A DNA stretch of 64,000 nt from Marinobacter nauticus (GCF_003634635.1 NZ_RBJB01000005.1:124001-188000); one strand, 5' to 3'; positions 27,978 through 37,139 are shown, numbered from the stretch's first letter. The notes: generated by a model from the sequence alone, not told the origin. A program made the numbers and translations.

Positions 27978-29363
27978 CTACAGATTGGCTTCGGCAAACT
28001 CGGCCAGTACCGAACGGGGTACGCCTTGCAGATGGATGTGACCGCCATGGCGGAAGCCCTTGAAGCGCTCAGTCATGTAGGTCAGGCCGGAGCTCAGTGG
28101 GCTCAGATAGGGGGTGTCTATCTGTGCCAGGTTGCCGAGGCAGATCACCTTGGAGCCGTTACCGGCCCGGGTGATGATGGTCTTGATCTGGTGCGGGGTC
28201 AGGTTCTGTGATTCATCAATGATGATGAGGCTGTGCTGGAAGCTGCGGCCCCGGATGTAGTTCATGGATTTGAAGTGCAGGGGCACTTTGCTGAGGATGT
28301 AGTCGACACTGGCGGTCATGTTCTCATCGTCTTCGTGCAAAGCTTCCAGGTTGTCCACGATCGCACCCAGCCAGGGTTCCATTTTCTCGGCTTCGGTACC
28401 GGGCAGGAAACCGATATCCTCATCCAGGCCCTGGGTGGAGCGGGTCGCGATGATGCGTTTGTAGAGTTTGCTGGCCACGGTCATTTCAATACAGGCGGCC
28501 AGGGCCAGAATGGTTTTACCGGAACCGGCCGAGCCGGTCAGGTTCACCAGGTGGATGTCGGGGTCCAGTAACAGGTTCAGGGCCATGGCCTGATAGATAT
28601 CCCTGGGTACCAGGCCCCAGACTTCTTCATTCATCAGGTCATGCTGGTGCAGGTCCTTGAGTACCAACTGATCCTCTGAGATATCGACCACCTTGCCAAC
28701 GAATCCCTGCTCGTCAATCACGAACTCGTTGATGTTCAGTTTCGCCAGTTCCCCTTCGCGTTTGAGCAGGTGCTCGGTCACCCCCTCCCGCTGGATGGTT
28801 TCCACCTTGGCGATACCGTCCCAGAATGAGTTGGGGAACTCCTTGTAGCCTTTGGGCAGCAGGTCAATGTCGTCCAGCAACTGGTCGTTGTGATAGTCCT
28901 GGGCCTCGACACCGAACCCGCGGGCCTTCAACCGCATGTTGATGTCTTTGCTGACCAGGATGATATCCCGGGACTTGTGGCGTGCCTGCAGGGCGGCGAG
29001 GGTGTTGATGATCTTGTTGTCGTTCAGGTGTTCGGGCAGTGAGTGATTGCCGGCACCTTCGGTGCTCATGATGATGGAGAGAGCGCCCAGCGGGTCCGCT
29101 TTCTTGCCGCGCAGAATCGGCACGCCTTTCTCGATGTCCTTGGGGCTGGCATCACCCAGCAGTTTGTCGATGTTGCGAATGGCCTGGCGGCAGTCGGCGG
29201 CCACCGTCTGTTTGCCGGATTTCAGGCTGTCGAGTTCTTCGAGGACGGTCATCGGAATGATGACATCATGTTCTTCAAAGTTCAGGAGGGCATTCGGGTC
29301 GTGAATCAGGACGTTGGTGTCGAGGACATACATTTTCCGGCGAGCTTGCGGTGCTCTTGGCAT
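27978..29363 (-). CDS. PhoH family protein with N-terminal PIN domain (PhoH2-type)
   Basis: 461-aa fusion of a PIN RNase domain (MYVLDTNVLIHDPNALLNF, with conserved acidic residues) and a PhoH ATPase domain with Walker A NLTGSAGSGKTILALAA and Walker B SLIIIDESQN. PIN-PhoH proteins are ATP-dependent RNA helicase/RNases in some bacteria. Despite the name, no phosphate link is visible here. It is probably co-transcribed with the upstream CBS-domain gene, 24 nt away. Confidence 0.92.
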   Translation of the reverse strand: MPRAPQARRKMYVLDTNVLIHDPNALLNFEEHDVIIPMTVLEELDSLKSGKQTVAADCRQAIRNIDKLLGDASPKDIEKGVPILRGKKADPLGALSIIMSTEGAGNHSLPEHLNDNKIINTLAALQARHKSRDIILVSKDINMRLKARGFGVEAQDYHNDQLLDDIDLLPKGYKEFPNSFWDGIAKVETIQREGVTEHLLKREGELAKLNINEFVIDEQGFVGKVVDISEDQLVLKDLHQHDLMNEEVWGLVPRDIYQAMALNLLLDPDIHLVNLTGSAGSGKTILALAACIEMTVASKLYKRIIATRSTQGLDEDIGFLPGTEAEKMEPWLGAIVDNLEALHEDDENMTASVDYILSKVPLHFKSMNYIRGRSFQHSLIIIDESQNLTPHQIKTIITRAGNGSKVICLGNLAQIDTPYLSPLSSGLTYMTERFKGFRHGGHIHLQGVPRSVLAEFAEANL

Positions 29364-29387
29364 AGGGGGCGCTACCTCTCTGGTGGC

Positions 29388-29879
29388 TCAGTCGGTCTCG
29401 GCGCAGCGTTGCGTCAGGTCTCTGTCGGAGATCAGTTTCAGCATGTCATAAGTGGTTATGATACCGGTGATTTTTGAATCCCGGGTGACAAAGATCCGGT
29501 GCAGGTGCTCTCGCATCATGATATTGGCAATGTCTCGCACTGGCGTGTCTTCGTCAACCGACAAAACAATGGGCGTCATGATGTCCCGGACCTCAACCGG
29601 AACCTTGCCCATCTCTTCGAAGATGACCATACGCAGACGCCGGGCCTCTTCCTGCTCCTCTTCGGTCAGCCTGGGCTGATCGCCGGAACGGGAGGCATTC
29701 CAACGGAATTCGGTAATGTCCTTGAGGGTGGCTATGCCGATGATGTCGCCGTTGTCGTCGGTAACCGGGCTGCCGGTGATTTCGTTGTCGGTGAGGAACC
29801 TGGCGAGGCGATCCATAGTCCAGTTGTGGGGGACAGCCTTGATGGTCGGGGTCATGATCTCATGGGCGAGAACACTCAT
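29388..29879 (-). CDS. Two-CBS-domain protein
   Basis: 163-aa stand-alone CBS pair (MTPTIKAVPHNWTMDRLARF and later MTPIVLSVDEDTPVRDIANI). Such modules bind adenine nucleotides and act as energy-state regulators of partner proteins. There is no other domain, signal peptide or membrane segment. Between the START-domain gene (83 nt upstream) and phoH (24 nt downstream), all on one strand. Partner unknown. Confidence 0.85.
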   Translation of the reverse strand: MSVLAHEIMTPTIKAVPHNWTMDRLARFLTDNEITGSPVTDDNGDIIGIATLKDITEFRWNASRSGDQPRLTEEEQEEARRLRMVIFEEMGKVPVEVRDIMTPIVLSVDEDTPVRDIANIMMREHLHRIFVTRDSKITGIITTYDMLKLISDRDLTQRCAETD

Positions 29880-29962
29880 GTGCGGGCATCTTCCGTTTGC
29901 TGTGCTTTTGATGAAGCTTAGCCGTTCCGTGGCCTGCCGTCACCCCTGCATTGTGGGTCGGG

Positions 29963-30688
29963 TTAACGGGCTTCCGGGCTTACGCCCTGCAATGTGCCGT
30001 CTTCGCCCCATTGCAACTGGTAACCCTGATAGCGATCCTGTTTGGCGACGGCTTCCAGTGCGAGGATGGATTTGACCGGTATATCGACAATCAGGCTATT
30101 GACCAGCCAGCCGGGCAATGCGCCGTTGGGTTCGGTGTGCTGCACCCAGACCATTCGGGTTCGGTCGCCCTCCGGGATAAACCGGTAGAGTGTGTCGGAG
30201 CGGTCCACCCGCACGCGACTGTTGAACTCGGCCCGCATGTTGGGAGTGGCGTTGAGGTCCATGATAATCTCGCCGGTGGACGCGTCGCCGCGGGTACGGA
30301 TGCGCAGTACATAATCCCGGTCGGCTACCGGCCACGGCATATCGTTGACCGAATAGGCATAGCGATCGTGGAAGTCCCCCTGGCCAAAGGCATGGGATTC
30401 GGTGCAGTTGTGTACCCATTCCTCACAGGATTCCGGATTGACCATGACGGCCATCAGGTTCTCGATAGGAACGTCCAGTTCCGCTACTGCCTTGAAAGCC
30501 TCGAACCCCGAGCCTTCCCGCGCCATGGTGTATATCCGCACATTGTCCACTTCCTTGCGCAGTGACCAGGCCTCGGCATCTTCCGATGGCAACGGCCCGG
30601 TTTCACTGGCGGACACAGACAAGGTCATCAACAGGCCCATAATGCCGGAAATCAGGCGGCTAACGCCGTGGGCTCTGGTTGTGTTCAT
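29963..30688 (-). CDS. Secreted START-domain lipid-binding-like protein
   Basis: 241-aa protein with a Sec signal peptide (hydrophobic segment about 11-26, cleavage after SVSA) followed by a START/SRPBCC fold: VRIYTMAREGSGFEAFKAVA and NDMPWPVADRDYVLRIRT are typical of periplasmic START proteins. The family binds hydrophobic ligands; the ligand here is unknown. Divergent from the DUF2804 gene. Confidence 0.85.
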   Translation of the reverse strand: MNTTRAHGVSRLISGIMGLLMTLSVSASETGPLPSEDAEAWSLRKEVDNVRIYTMAREGSGFEAFKAVAELDVPIENLMAVMVNPESCEEWVHNCTESHAFGQGDFHDRYAYSVNDMPWPVADRDYVLRIRTRGDASTGEIIMDLNATPNMRAEFNSRVRVDRSDTLYRFIPEGDRTRMVWVQHTEPNGALPGWLVNSLIVDIPVKSILALEAVAKQDRYQGYQLQWGEDGTLQGVSPEAR

Positions 30689-30740
30689 AGGCTAAACTTC
30701 CGTTGTAAGAGTGAGCCGAGTCTACCACGGGGCGCAATGG

Positions 30741-30762
30741 CCCCCGCCTGTGAATGCGGGGG
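30741..30762. terminator. GC-rich hairpin in a divergent intergenic region
   Basis: CCCCCGC (30741-30747) and GCGGGGG (30756-30762) form a 7-bp stem with an 8-nt loop, followed by TTTG. It sits between two divergent genes, where a terminator is not expected. It may be a weak plus-strand hairpin or simply part of a regulatory region. Confidence 0.3.
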
Positions 30763-30825
30763 TTTGTGAACCAAGTAGCTTAGTTACACAACGCACACCA
30801 CGATTGGCCTGATCTGACGAACATT

Positions 30826-31833
30826 ATGACAACACAGAAACTGGTAGATGCCCGCGGACGAATAACGCCAGGGCTGATGGAGCATCCTGTCGACACCATC
30901 AACTATCTCGACTACGACCTGCGCACGGTGATGGACAAGCCTCGGACCCGCCTGGCCAGACACTGGCGTTTCAATCAGTTCCAGTTTGTCAGTGCGATGG
31001 CACCGGGCTGGGTGTTTGGCCTGGCTATTGTGGATCTGAACCTGGTGGGTAATGGCTTTTTCTATCTGTTTGATTTCGAGAGCGGACAGATGTTCGAGCA
31101 TTCGTTTTTGCAGCCTCTGGCCAGGAACACGAACATAGAGCCCTATCCTGAACGCGGTCACGCCCGGTTCCGCAAAGGCGACTTGAGCATGGCCATTGAA
31201 CCGGCCACCGGCGGTCGGAATGTGAGAGTGAGCGGGCCCGGTAATATCCGGGTGGATCTTGAGTTGCGGGACACCGAACAACCCTTGCGGCTGGTGTCGC
31301 CGGCCGGATACAACGGCTGGGTGTTCACCCGGAAATCGGCCGGGCTGACGGTGGACGGTGAAGTGCGCCTGGGCGATGTGGTCTGGCGTTGCGATGAGTC
31401 TACCCGTGCGTCCATCGACTGGAGCTGCGGCTTCATGCGCCGGGAGACTGCCTGGAACTGGGCCAGTCTGGCTGGGGTTGCCGACAATGGTGTTTCAGTG
31501 GGGCTGAACCTGGCCGCTGGTGTGAACGAGACCGGGATGACCGAGAACGCGCTGTGGCTCAACGGACGTCGCATTCTGCTGGGGCCGGCCCGATTCGAGT
31601 TTAATCGCTATCAGCCCGGGGCAGACTGGCGGGTCACCACCGACGATGGCCGCGTTGACCTCCGTTTCGTGCCCGCTGGCGCGCGCCGGGAAAAGCTCAA
31701 CGCCTGGGTTATTGCCTCCAATTTCCGTCAGTTTGTGGGCACTTTCCAGGGTACGGTTGCGGATGAAAGCGGCAGAATAATCCCCGTAAACGGGTTACGG
31801 GGATTGATGGAAGATCACTTTGCCCGGTGGTAA
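30826..31833 (+). CDS. DUF2804 domain-containing protein
   Basis: 335-aa cytosolic protein without signal peptide, covering the whole length expected for DUF2804. Recognisable stretches are LDYDLRTVMDKPRTRLARHW, and GFMRRETAWNWASLAG with conserved Trp. The fold is probably a lipocalin-like beta barrel; function unknown. It is convergent with minE, whose stop is 15 nt away. A GCCCGGT/ACCGGGC hairpin (31822-31840) spans its stop codon and may separate the transcripts. Confidence 0.85.
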   Translation: MTTQKLVDARGRITPGLMEHPVDTINYLDYDLRTVMDKPRTRLARHWRFNQFQFVSAMAPGWVFGLAIVDLNLVGNGFFYLFDFESGQMFEHSFLQPLARNTNIEPYPERGHARFRKGDLSMAIEPATGGRNVRVSGPGNIRVDLELRDTEQPLRLVSPAGYNGWVFTRKSAGLTVDGEVRLGDVVWRCDESTRASIDWSCGFMRRETAWNWASLAGVADNGVSVGLNLAAGVNETGMTENALWLNGRRILLGPARFEFNRYQPGADWRVTTDDGRVDLRFVPAGARREKLNAWVIASNFRQFVGTFQGTVADESGRIIPVNGLRGLMEDHFARW

Positions 31834-31847
31834 ACCGGGCATAGCCA

Positions 31848-32099
31848 TCACTTTTCGGGCAGGGTGACGTTCAATTCCAGCACGGAGCAGTGGTCATTGC
31901 GATCCACCTCCACCTGTACCATGTCGTCGCTGATCTGAACGTACTTGCGGATCACCTGCAACAGCTCCTGCTGCAGCTGGGGCAGGTAGTCCGGCTGTTC
32001 ACGCTGGCCCCGCTCATGGGCCACGATAATCTGCAGTCGCTCCTTGGCGACACTGGCCGTACTGTTTTTCTTGCTTCTGAAGTAATCGAAAAAACTCAT
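31848..32099 (-). CDS. minE: Cell division topological specificity factor MinE
   Basis: 83-aa MinE, which stimulates MinD ATPase and drives the pole-to-pole oscillation that restricts MinC to cell ends. The N-terminal membrane-targeting and anti-MinCD segment ([20 protein letters not shown] then [10 protein letters not shown]) and C-terminal dimerisation part are normal. It starts 3 nt after the minD stop. Confidence 0.96.
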   Translation of the reverse strand: MSFFDYFRSKKNSTASVAKERLQIIVAHERGQREQPDYLPQLQQELLQVIRKYVQISDDMVQVEVDRNDHCSVLELNVTLPEK

Positions 32100-32102
32100 C
32101 CC

Positions 32103-32915
32103 TTAGCCCCCTTTGAACATCCGTGAGAAGAAGCCTTTTTTCTGGGACGTCATGAAACGGTGTTCCCGTTCCTCGCCCAGCAGCCTCGCAACGGCATCTT
32201 CATAGGCCTGGCCGGCATCGCTTTGCTCCTCCAGAATGACCGGCAGGCCCTGGTTGGAGGCATTCAGTACGATCTGGCTCTCGGGAATCACGCCCAGCAG
32301 GGGAATGGCCAGGATTTCCTCAACATCCTGTACCGACAGCATCTCGCCTTTTTCTACCCGGTCCGGGTTGTAGCGGGTCAGTAGCAGGTGTTCCTTGACT
32401 GGGTCCTGCCCCATTTCCGCTCGCCGGGATTTGCTCTGCAGTATGCCCAGGATGCGGTCTGAATCCCGTACCGATGAGACTTCCGGGTTGGTTACGACAA
32501 TCGCCTCGTCGGCATAGTAGAGCGCCATCAGGGCGCCATGTTCGATGCCGGCCGGGGAGTCGCACACGATGTAGTCGAAGGTTTCGGACAGTTCGTTGAT
32601 GACCTTCTCCACACCATCTTTGGTGAGAGCTTCCTTCTCGCGGGTCTGGGAGGCAGGCAGGATGTAGAGCGTTTCTACCCGCTTGTCCTTGATCAGGGCC
32701 TGGTTGAGAGTCGCTTCGCCCTGAATGACGTTAACGAAGTCGTACACCACCCGGCGTTCGCAGTTCATGATCAGGTCCAGGTTGCGCAGACCCACGTCGA
32801 AATCAATCACGACGGTCTTGTGGCCACGCTTTGCCAGACCAGTGCTGATGGAGGCGCTAGTGGTGGTTTTGCCCACGCCGCCTTTTCCTGAGGTAACGAC
32901 AATGATTCTAGCCAA
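32103..32915 (-). CDS. minD: Septum site-determining ATPase MinD
   Basis: 270-aa ParA/MinD ATPase that recruits MinC to the membrane. The deviant Walker A SGKGGVGKTTTSAS is at the N-terminus, the switch region DFDVGLRNLDLIM follows, and the C-terminal amphipathic membrane helix KKGFFSRMFKGG is present. In the DUF1244-hopJ-minC-minD-minE series, 65 nt after minC. Confidence 0.97.
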   Translation of the reverse strand: MARIIVVTSGKGGVGKTTTSASISTGLAKRGHKTVVIDFDVGLRNLDLIMNCERRVVYDFVNVIQGEATLNQALIKDKRVETLYILPASQTREKEALTKDGVEKVINELSETFDYIVCDSPAGIEHGALMALYYADEAIVVTNPEVSSVRDSDRILGILQSKSRRAEMGQDPVKEHLLLTRYNPDRVEKGEMLSVQDVEEILAIPLLGVIPESQIVLNASNQGLPVILEEQSDAGQAYEDAVARLLGEEREHRFMTSQKKGFFSRMFKGG

Positions 32916-32980
32916 GGTTCAGTTCCTGTTTCTCGGTGGATTCGTCATGGTTTCAACTGTTGTTATCGGTTGTCACAACA

Positions 32981-33730
32981 TCAGGCCTTGTCCAGTGGCG
33001 TCACCACCAGCACATCGTCCCTGAGCTGGATCTGCACAGCGCTTTTCCAGCCAATGTCCTGAAGATCTTCGGAGATTTTATAGTGTCCGGCGATGGACAC
33101 AAGCTCCGCCTCAAGTGACTGGCAGAACACCCGGGCAGACTCGGCACCGTGAATGCCGGCCAGCGCCCGTCCGCGTAACGGGCCGTAAACATGAATATTG
33201 CCGGCAGCCAGAACTTCGGCTCCGGCCTGCACCGGCGCAAGGATGATCAGATCGCCTTCCGGCGCGTATACCTGCTGGCCCGATCGAACCGGTTGATTGA
33301 TGATTTTTGCCGGTGCCGGTTCGTTTGCAGGCTCCTGTGCAGCGGCCGCTTCCGGTTCTGCTTCTGCCGGGGCTTCCGGCGCCGGCCTTTCTTTCAGGCT
33401 GCCGCCGGGCAGCAGTGCCAGGGAGGCTCCCCGGGCAAGCCGGCGTTGATCGTCGTTGGCGGCACGAACGCCAATCACGTGAATGTTGTGACGGCGGCAG
33501 GTTCCGATCATCTTGAAAAAATCGAGTTCGCTGTCCAGGCCTTCATATTTCTCCAGGCTGATAATCAGCGGGATGTCTTTGAAGAAGCCCGGCGCCTGGC
33601 TGATCTTGTCCCGAAGATTGGCTTCAAATTCGTCGTTGTCGAAGTAGTAAAGCTCAAGGGCGGTCAGGGAAACACTGGCACTCTTCAGTTGAAAGCTCTG
33701 TTTTGTGTCGGTGGCTGCGGAATCGCTCAT
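32981..33730 (-). CDS. minC: Septum formation inhibitor MinC
   Basis: 249-aa MinC, inhibitor of FtsZ ring assembly at the poles. The N-terminal domain (FQLKSASVSLTALELYY) binds FtsZ. A long Ala/Glu/Pro-rich linker (about 115-145, AEAEPEAAAAQEPANEPAPA) leads to the beta-helical C-domain with GDLIILAPVQAGAEVLAAGN then IHVYGPLRGRALAG. Its ATG overlaps the hopJ-family stop (ATGA at 33730-33727), so its translation is coupled to that unknown gene. Confidence 0.95.
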   Translation of the reverse strand: MSDSAATDTKQSFQLKSASVSLTALELYYFDNDEFEANLRDKISQAPGFFKDIPLIISLEKYEGLDSELDFFKMIGTCRRHNIHVIGVRAANDDQRRLARGASLALLPGGSLKERPAPEAPAEAEPEAAAAQEPANEPAPAKIINQPVRSGQQVYAPEGDLIILAPVQAGAEVLAAGNIHVYGPLRGRALAGIHGAESARVFCQSLEAELVSIAGHYKISEDLQDIGWKSAVQIQLRDDVLVVTPLDKA

Positions 33731-34116
33731 GGATGGACCTGTTCTCCGGTGTCTGAGGCATGGGCATCTCCGAGGGCGCGCAGCGGAGGGGCATCGAAAC
33801 GGATGCCGGACCAGCCCGTGCTGATAAACTGGCGAATGTTACCATGGCTGTCCCCGGCCGGGTCGCCGAGCACCTGCTCGTAGTGTTGGGCGAACAGGCG
33901 AAGGGTGTCGGTCTCGCTCAGATTACAGTACTGACCCAGGCCGAAGACCCGGCAGGAGCCAGCGTTTTCGCCAGTCTCGTTGCGAAGCGGGCCGTTGCTG
34001 AAACCGGTGGGCCGAAATTCGAAATACTGATTGATCAGTTTCAGGGTGTCGTCGAAATCGGCATGACCGGCCTGCACTGAGGCCAGGTGGATACGAACCG
34101 CTTCATTAACATTCAT
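33727..34116 (-). CDS. HopJ-family protein (not evidently a type III effector here)
   Basis: 129-aa protein of the HopJ family, named from a Pseudomonas syringae effector but widespread in free-living bacteria with no secretion system. Seen: ADFDDTLKLINQYFEFRPTG and ENAGSCRVFGLGQYCNLSE. No secretion genes are in the window. The ATG at 34116 overlaps the DUF1244 stop by 1 nt (TAATG), and its stop overlaps minC, so three genes are translationally linked. The frame continues to 34248, inside DUF1244. Function unknown; the coupling suggests a housekeeping role. Confidence 0.85.
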   Translation of the reverse strand: MNVNEAVRIHLASVQAGHADFDDTLKLINQYFEFRPTGFSNGPLRNETGENAGSCRVFGLGQYCNLSETDTLRLFAQHYEQVLGDPAGDSHGNIRQFISTGWSGIRFDAPPLRALGDAHASDTGEQVHP

Positions 34117-34394
34117 TATTTGTGATCCTGCTTGGGGCCGGTCTGGTAGTTGGCTTTCCATTCTTCGTACGGCATGCCGTAGATTTCTTCCCGGGCGTCC
34201 GGATCTGAAATGTCGAACCCCCGCTCTCCCGCTTCGGCCCGATACCATTTGGACAGGCAGTTGCGACAGAAACCCGCCAGATTCATCAGGTCGATGTTCT
34301 GGACGTCGTTGTTTTCACGCAGGTGCTGCACCAGGCGCCGGAAGGCGGCGGCTTCGATTTCGGTGCGTTCAGACTCGGGAATCGGGTTGCTCAT
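34116..34394 (-). CDS. DUF1244 small protein
   Basis: 92-aa protein matching DUF1244: AAAFRRLVQHLRENNDVQNI, the conserved GFCRNCLSKWY with a Cys-x-x-Cys pair, and YGMPYEEWKANYQ. The Cys pair hints at metal or redox chemistry, but no function is known to me. ATG 34394 follows GAGG; an upstream frame to 34448 has no better ribosome site. It begins the DUF1244-hopJ-minCDE cluster and is divergent from dinB, with a LexA box between them. Confidence 0.85.
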   Translation of the reverse strand: MSNPIPESERTEIEAAAFRRLVQHLRENNDVQNIDLMNLAGFCRNCLSKWYRAEAGERGFDISDPDAREEIYGMPYEEWKANYQTGPKQDHK

Positions 34395-34467
34395 GGGGCC
34401 TCGCTGTTGCTTGCCGGGACTATCGGGATTTCCTGACATTCTCGGCATGTTACCGTAAGATACAAGG

Positions 34468-34483
34468 CTGTATAAACGTACAG
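34468..34483. promoter_or_regulatory. LexA (SOS) box
   Basis: CTGTATAAACGTACAG fits the gammaproteobacterial LexA consensus CTGT-N8-ACAG with an AT-rich core. It ends 23 bp before dinB and starts 73 bp before the divergent DUF1244 gene, and overlaps TATAAA, a possible -10. SOS repression of dinB is expected; effects on the DUF1244-min cluster are possible. Confidence 0.85.
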
Positions 34484-34506
34484 ATTGTTAACGTGAGCCC
34501 GCCCCT

Positions 34507-35568
34507 ATGGCCCAGCGCAAGATCATTCATGTGGACTGCGACTGCTTCTATGCCGCCGTCGAGATGCGTGACGACCCAAGCTTGCGGGATGTTCCGCTGG
34601 CAGTGGGTGGCCAGGGCGGCCGTGGCGTGGTGACCACCTGCAACTACCGGGCCCGGGCTTTTGGTGTGCGTTCGGCCATGCCCGGCAGCGAAGCCCGGCG
34701 GTTGTGCCCCGGCCTGGTTACGGTACCGCCGGACATGGGCCGTTACCGGGCAGTTTCCCAGCAGGTGATGGCGATACTGCGGGAGATGACCGATCTGGTT
34801 GAGCCCTTGTCCCTGGATGAAGCGTTTCTGGATGTGACCGATGTTGACGCGTTCAAGGGCAGTGCCACCCTGATGGCCCGGCACCTGCGGGAGCGGGTGA
34901 GCAGGGAAGTCGGCATTACCATTTCCGCCGGCGTGGCCCCCAACAAGTTCCTTGCCAAAATTGCCAGTGACTGGCGCAAGCCCGATGGTCTGTTTGTGAT
35001 TACGCCGCCGGAGGTAGCCGACTTTGTAAGCGAGCTGCCGGTGGAAAAGCTCTTCGGTGTAGGGCAGGTGACCGCGGCCCGGCTGCACGCCCTGGGTGTG
35101 AAAACCTGTGGCGATATGCAGGCGCTGGGTGCCGACGTGTTGATCGAGAAGTTTGGCAAACAGGGCTATCGTTTGTTTGAAATGGCCCATGGCCGGGACA
35201 ATCGCGCCGTTGTGGTGTCGCGGGTGGCCAAGTCGGTGAGCGTCGAGCGCACCTTTCCCCAGGACCTCCCGGACCGGAGCGCCTGCGATACCGTGATGCC
35301 GGCCCTGGTGGCCGACCTCAATCTTCGCCTCTCGCGCAAGGGGCAGCACAAGCCGATACACAAGCTGTTCGTGAAAATCCGCTACAGCGATTTTTCCACC
35401 CACACGCTGGAGCGGGTTCGGGAGTCCGTTACCGAGCCGGCTCTGGTGGATTTCCAACCACTGCTCGAAGAGCTGATGCCCAAAGACCGCCCGGTTCGCC
35501 TGCTGGGAGTGGGTGTCCGGTTCCGCAATGACGATGCTCCGGTCACCCAGTTGCGCCTGTTTGACTGA
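34507..35568 (+). CDS. dinB: DNA polymerase IV DinB
   Basis: 353-aa Y-family translesion polymerase. Seen: [17 protein letters not shown] at the N-terminus (first catalytic Asp), the catalytic [10 protein letters not shown], the thumb [17 protein letters not shown], and a little-finger domain ending in VTQLRLFD, the usual beta-clamp-binding C-terminus. Preceded by a LexA box, so damage-inducible. Confidence 0.96.
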   Translation: MAQRKIIHVDCDCFYAAVEMRDDPSLRDVPLAVGGQGGRGVVTTCNYRARAFGVRSAMPGSEARRLCPGLVTVPPDMGRYRAVSQQVMAILREMTDLVEPLSLDEAFLDVTDVDAFKGSATLMARHLRERVSREVGITISAGVAPNKFLAKIASDWRKPDGLFVITPPEVADFVSELPVEKLFGVGQVTAARLHALGVKTCGDMQALGADVLIEKFGKQGYRLFEMAHGRDNRAVVVSRVAKSVSVERTFPQDLPDRSACDTVMPALVADLNLRLSRKGQHKPIHKLFVKIRYSDFSTHTLERVRESVTEPALVDFQPLLEELMPKDRPVRLLGVGVRFRNDDAPVTQLRLFD

Positions 35569-35577
35569 CTTCGGTCC

Positions 35578-35602
35578 CCGCGGGCATATCCGCCATTTTT
35601 TT
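35578..35602 (+). terminator. Probable dinB terminator
   Basis: GCGG and CCGC pair around GCATAT just after the dinB stop, followed by a CA and seven T residues (ATTTTTTT). The stem is short, so efficiency may be low. Confidence 0.5.
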
Positions 35603-35632
35603 AGGTTAAAACGGTATGGCTGCCGCTTTGAC

Positions 35633-35665
35633 GTGACAGTGTGTCACCTCTAGCTTTTAGGTGAC
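35633..35665. promoter_or_regulatory. Overlapping GTGAC palindromes upstream of the hydrolase gene
   Basis: GTGACA/TGTCAC around GTG (35633-35647), then GTCACCT/AGGTGAC around a 9-nt loop (35643-35665), give three alternating GTGAC half sites. Spacing (GTGA-N7-TCAC) is one base off a CRP/Vfr site. Possible operator for the downstream gene; binder unknown. Confidence 0.35.
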
Positions 35666-35729
35666 GCTATCCTGCTGTAAGCGTTGCGGGCCACGCCCGC
35701 CCCGAAACGACAATCGCAGGAGAACAAGA

Positions 35730-37139
35730 ATGAACAAAGCTGGCTGTTGTGGCCCCTGGCGCTCCGGTGCGCTGGCGGGCTTGTTGTTATTGTTGCTGTC
35801 GGCTCCGGCATCGGCGGAGCTGGGGGATTATGGATTCTGGCGAACCCTGGGTAACCTGGCGTCGCCGCCCGGTGCCGATAATCCGGTGACATCGGATCAG
35901 CGCCAGGGTGCCTACCCTTTGTTGGCCAATCCCGATGGCTACGAGAATTTCTCGGCGGGGGCCTACTACCAGTGGCAGACCATCGCACTGGCGCCGGAAA
36001 CCGGCGCTGTATGCGGTAACGGTTCGGAGTACAAGTTCTTCGTGAACCGGGTGCCGAACACTTCCAATACCGTGGTTTATTTCGAAGGTGGCGGTGCCTG
36101 CTGGGATTACGAGAGTTGCAGTGGCCAGACCGGGATCCGGGGAGCTCGTAATCCCGATGGTATCCCGGATGATTACATGTCTCTGTTGAATCCCGGAGCC
36201 AGCCTGGTGAGCCCGTTTGTGGTTCGTCTGCATCCCTGGACCCGGGTAAAAACCCAGAACTGGAACATGGTCTACGTACCCTACTGTACGGGGGATATCT
36301 ATTCCGGTGACCGGGTGGCGGTGTATGAAGATCCTGAAGGCGAGGCGGAACCTCTGGTCTGGCATCACAACGGCCTGAGGAATACCCGGGCGGTGATCAG
36401 CTGGCTCAAGGACAACCTGCAACGCCCCGGGCAGATGCTGGCGACCGGTTGCAGTGCTGGTGGCATTGGTGGCTTGACCAACTATCACCCAACCCGGCGG
36501 GACATGGCGCCGACTCGAAGTTTCCTGATCAACGATTCAGGCCCTGCCTTCAGTGCGCCGGTTGGCGCCGACCCTCAGCAGTATCCTTCGGTGCTGCTAC
36601 AGAGCTTCATCAGGCAATCCTGGGGGCTGGACCAGCCGGGCGGCCCGCTGGCTTACCTGAAGTCCGGTTTACCGGCACTGAACCTGAATGACCTCGGCAG
36701 CCTGTATCCTGCGCTGGCGACGGCGCTGCCACAGGACCGTATGGGGCATACGCATTTCTGGCGGGACCTGAACTACTCCTCCTATTCCTATGAGCGCTTC
36801 TTCCCGGAGATCGAGAATGCGCCGGATCAGGCCACCAAGGAGGCTTTGCTGCATCAGAAGTGGGCCGTGGATACCGAACGGTTGACGCAGACGCTGGCCG
36901 GGCTGGATAACTTCGGCTATTACCTGCCCATGTTTCGGGACGTGAATGAAAGTCACTGCACGTCCATTATCGAGTTCGCCAATTCGGATATTCAGGAGTT
37001 GGGCCTGGAACTGGGGGATTTCGTCAATAACGTGATGAATGGCAGCGGTGCGGTGATGCAGGCCTCGGAGACCGATACGGTGGCCGATTACAACAAACCG
37101 TTCAACCTGTTGTACTGGTCGCTGGATCAGTTGCTCTGA
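35730..37139 (+). CDS. Secreted pectin-acetylesterase-family serine hydrolase
   Basis: 469-aa exported hydrolase. The signal peptide is about residues 1-29, ending APASA. The family motifs are FEGGGACWDYESC (oxyanion/Cys region) and the nucleophile elbow GCSAGGIGG. Pectin itself is an unlikely substrate in this genome; bacterial members act on other esters. The ATG at 35730 has AGGAGAA upstream; the longer frame from 35661 lacks one. Tail-to-tail overlap of 13 nt with the PlcR-like gene. Confidence 0.82.
   Translation: MNKAGCCGPWRSGALAGLLLLLLSAPASAELGDYGFWRTLGNLASPPGADNPVTSDQRQGAYPLLANPDGYENFSAGAYYQWQTIALAPETGAVCGNGSEYKFFVNRVPNTSNTVVYFEGGGACWDYESCSGQTGIRGARNPDGIPDDYMSLLNPGASLVSPFVVRLHPWTRVKTQNWNMVYVPYCTGDIYSGDRVAVYEDPEGEAEPLVWHHNGLRNTRAVISWLKDNLQRPGQMLATGCSAGGIGGLTNYHPTRRDMAPTRSFLINDSGPAFSAPVGADPQQYPSVLLQSFIRQSWGLDQPGGPLAYLKSGLPALNLNDLGSLYPALATALPQDRMGHTHFWRDLNYSSYSYERFFPEIENAPDQATKEALLHQKWAVDTERLTQTLAGLDNFGYYLPMFRDVNESHCTSIIEFANSDIQELGLELGDFVNNVMNGSGAVMQASETDTVADYNKPFNLLYWSLDQLL

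Noticed and set aside
33727..34116. Type III effector function for the HopJ-like protein
   Set aside because: No secretion genes or effector features in the window; operon position implies a chromosomal housekeeping role.
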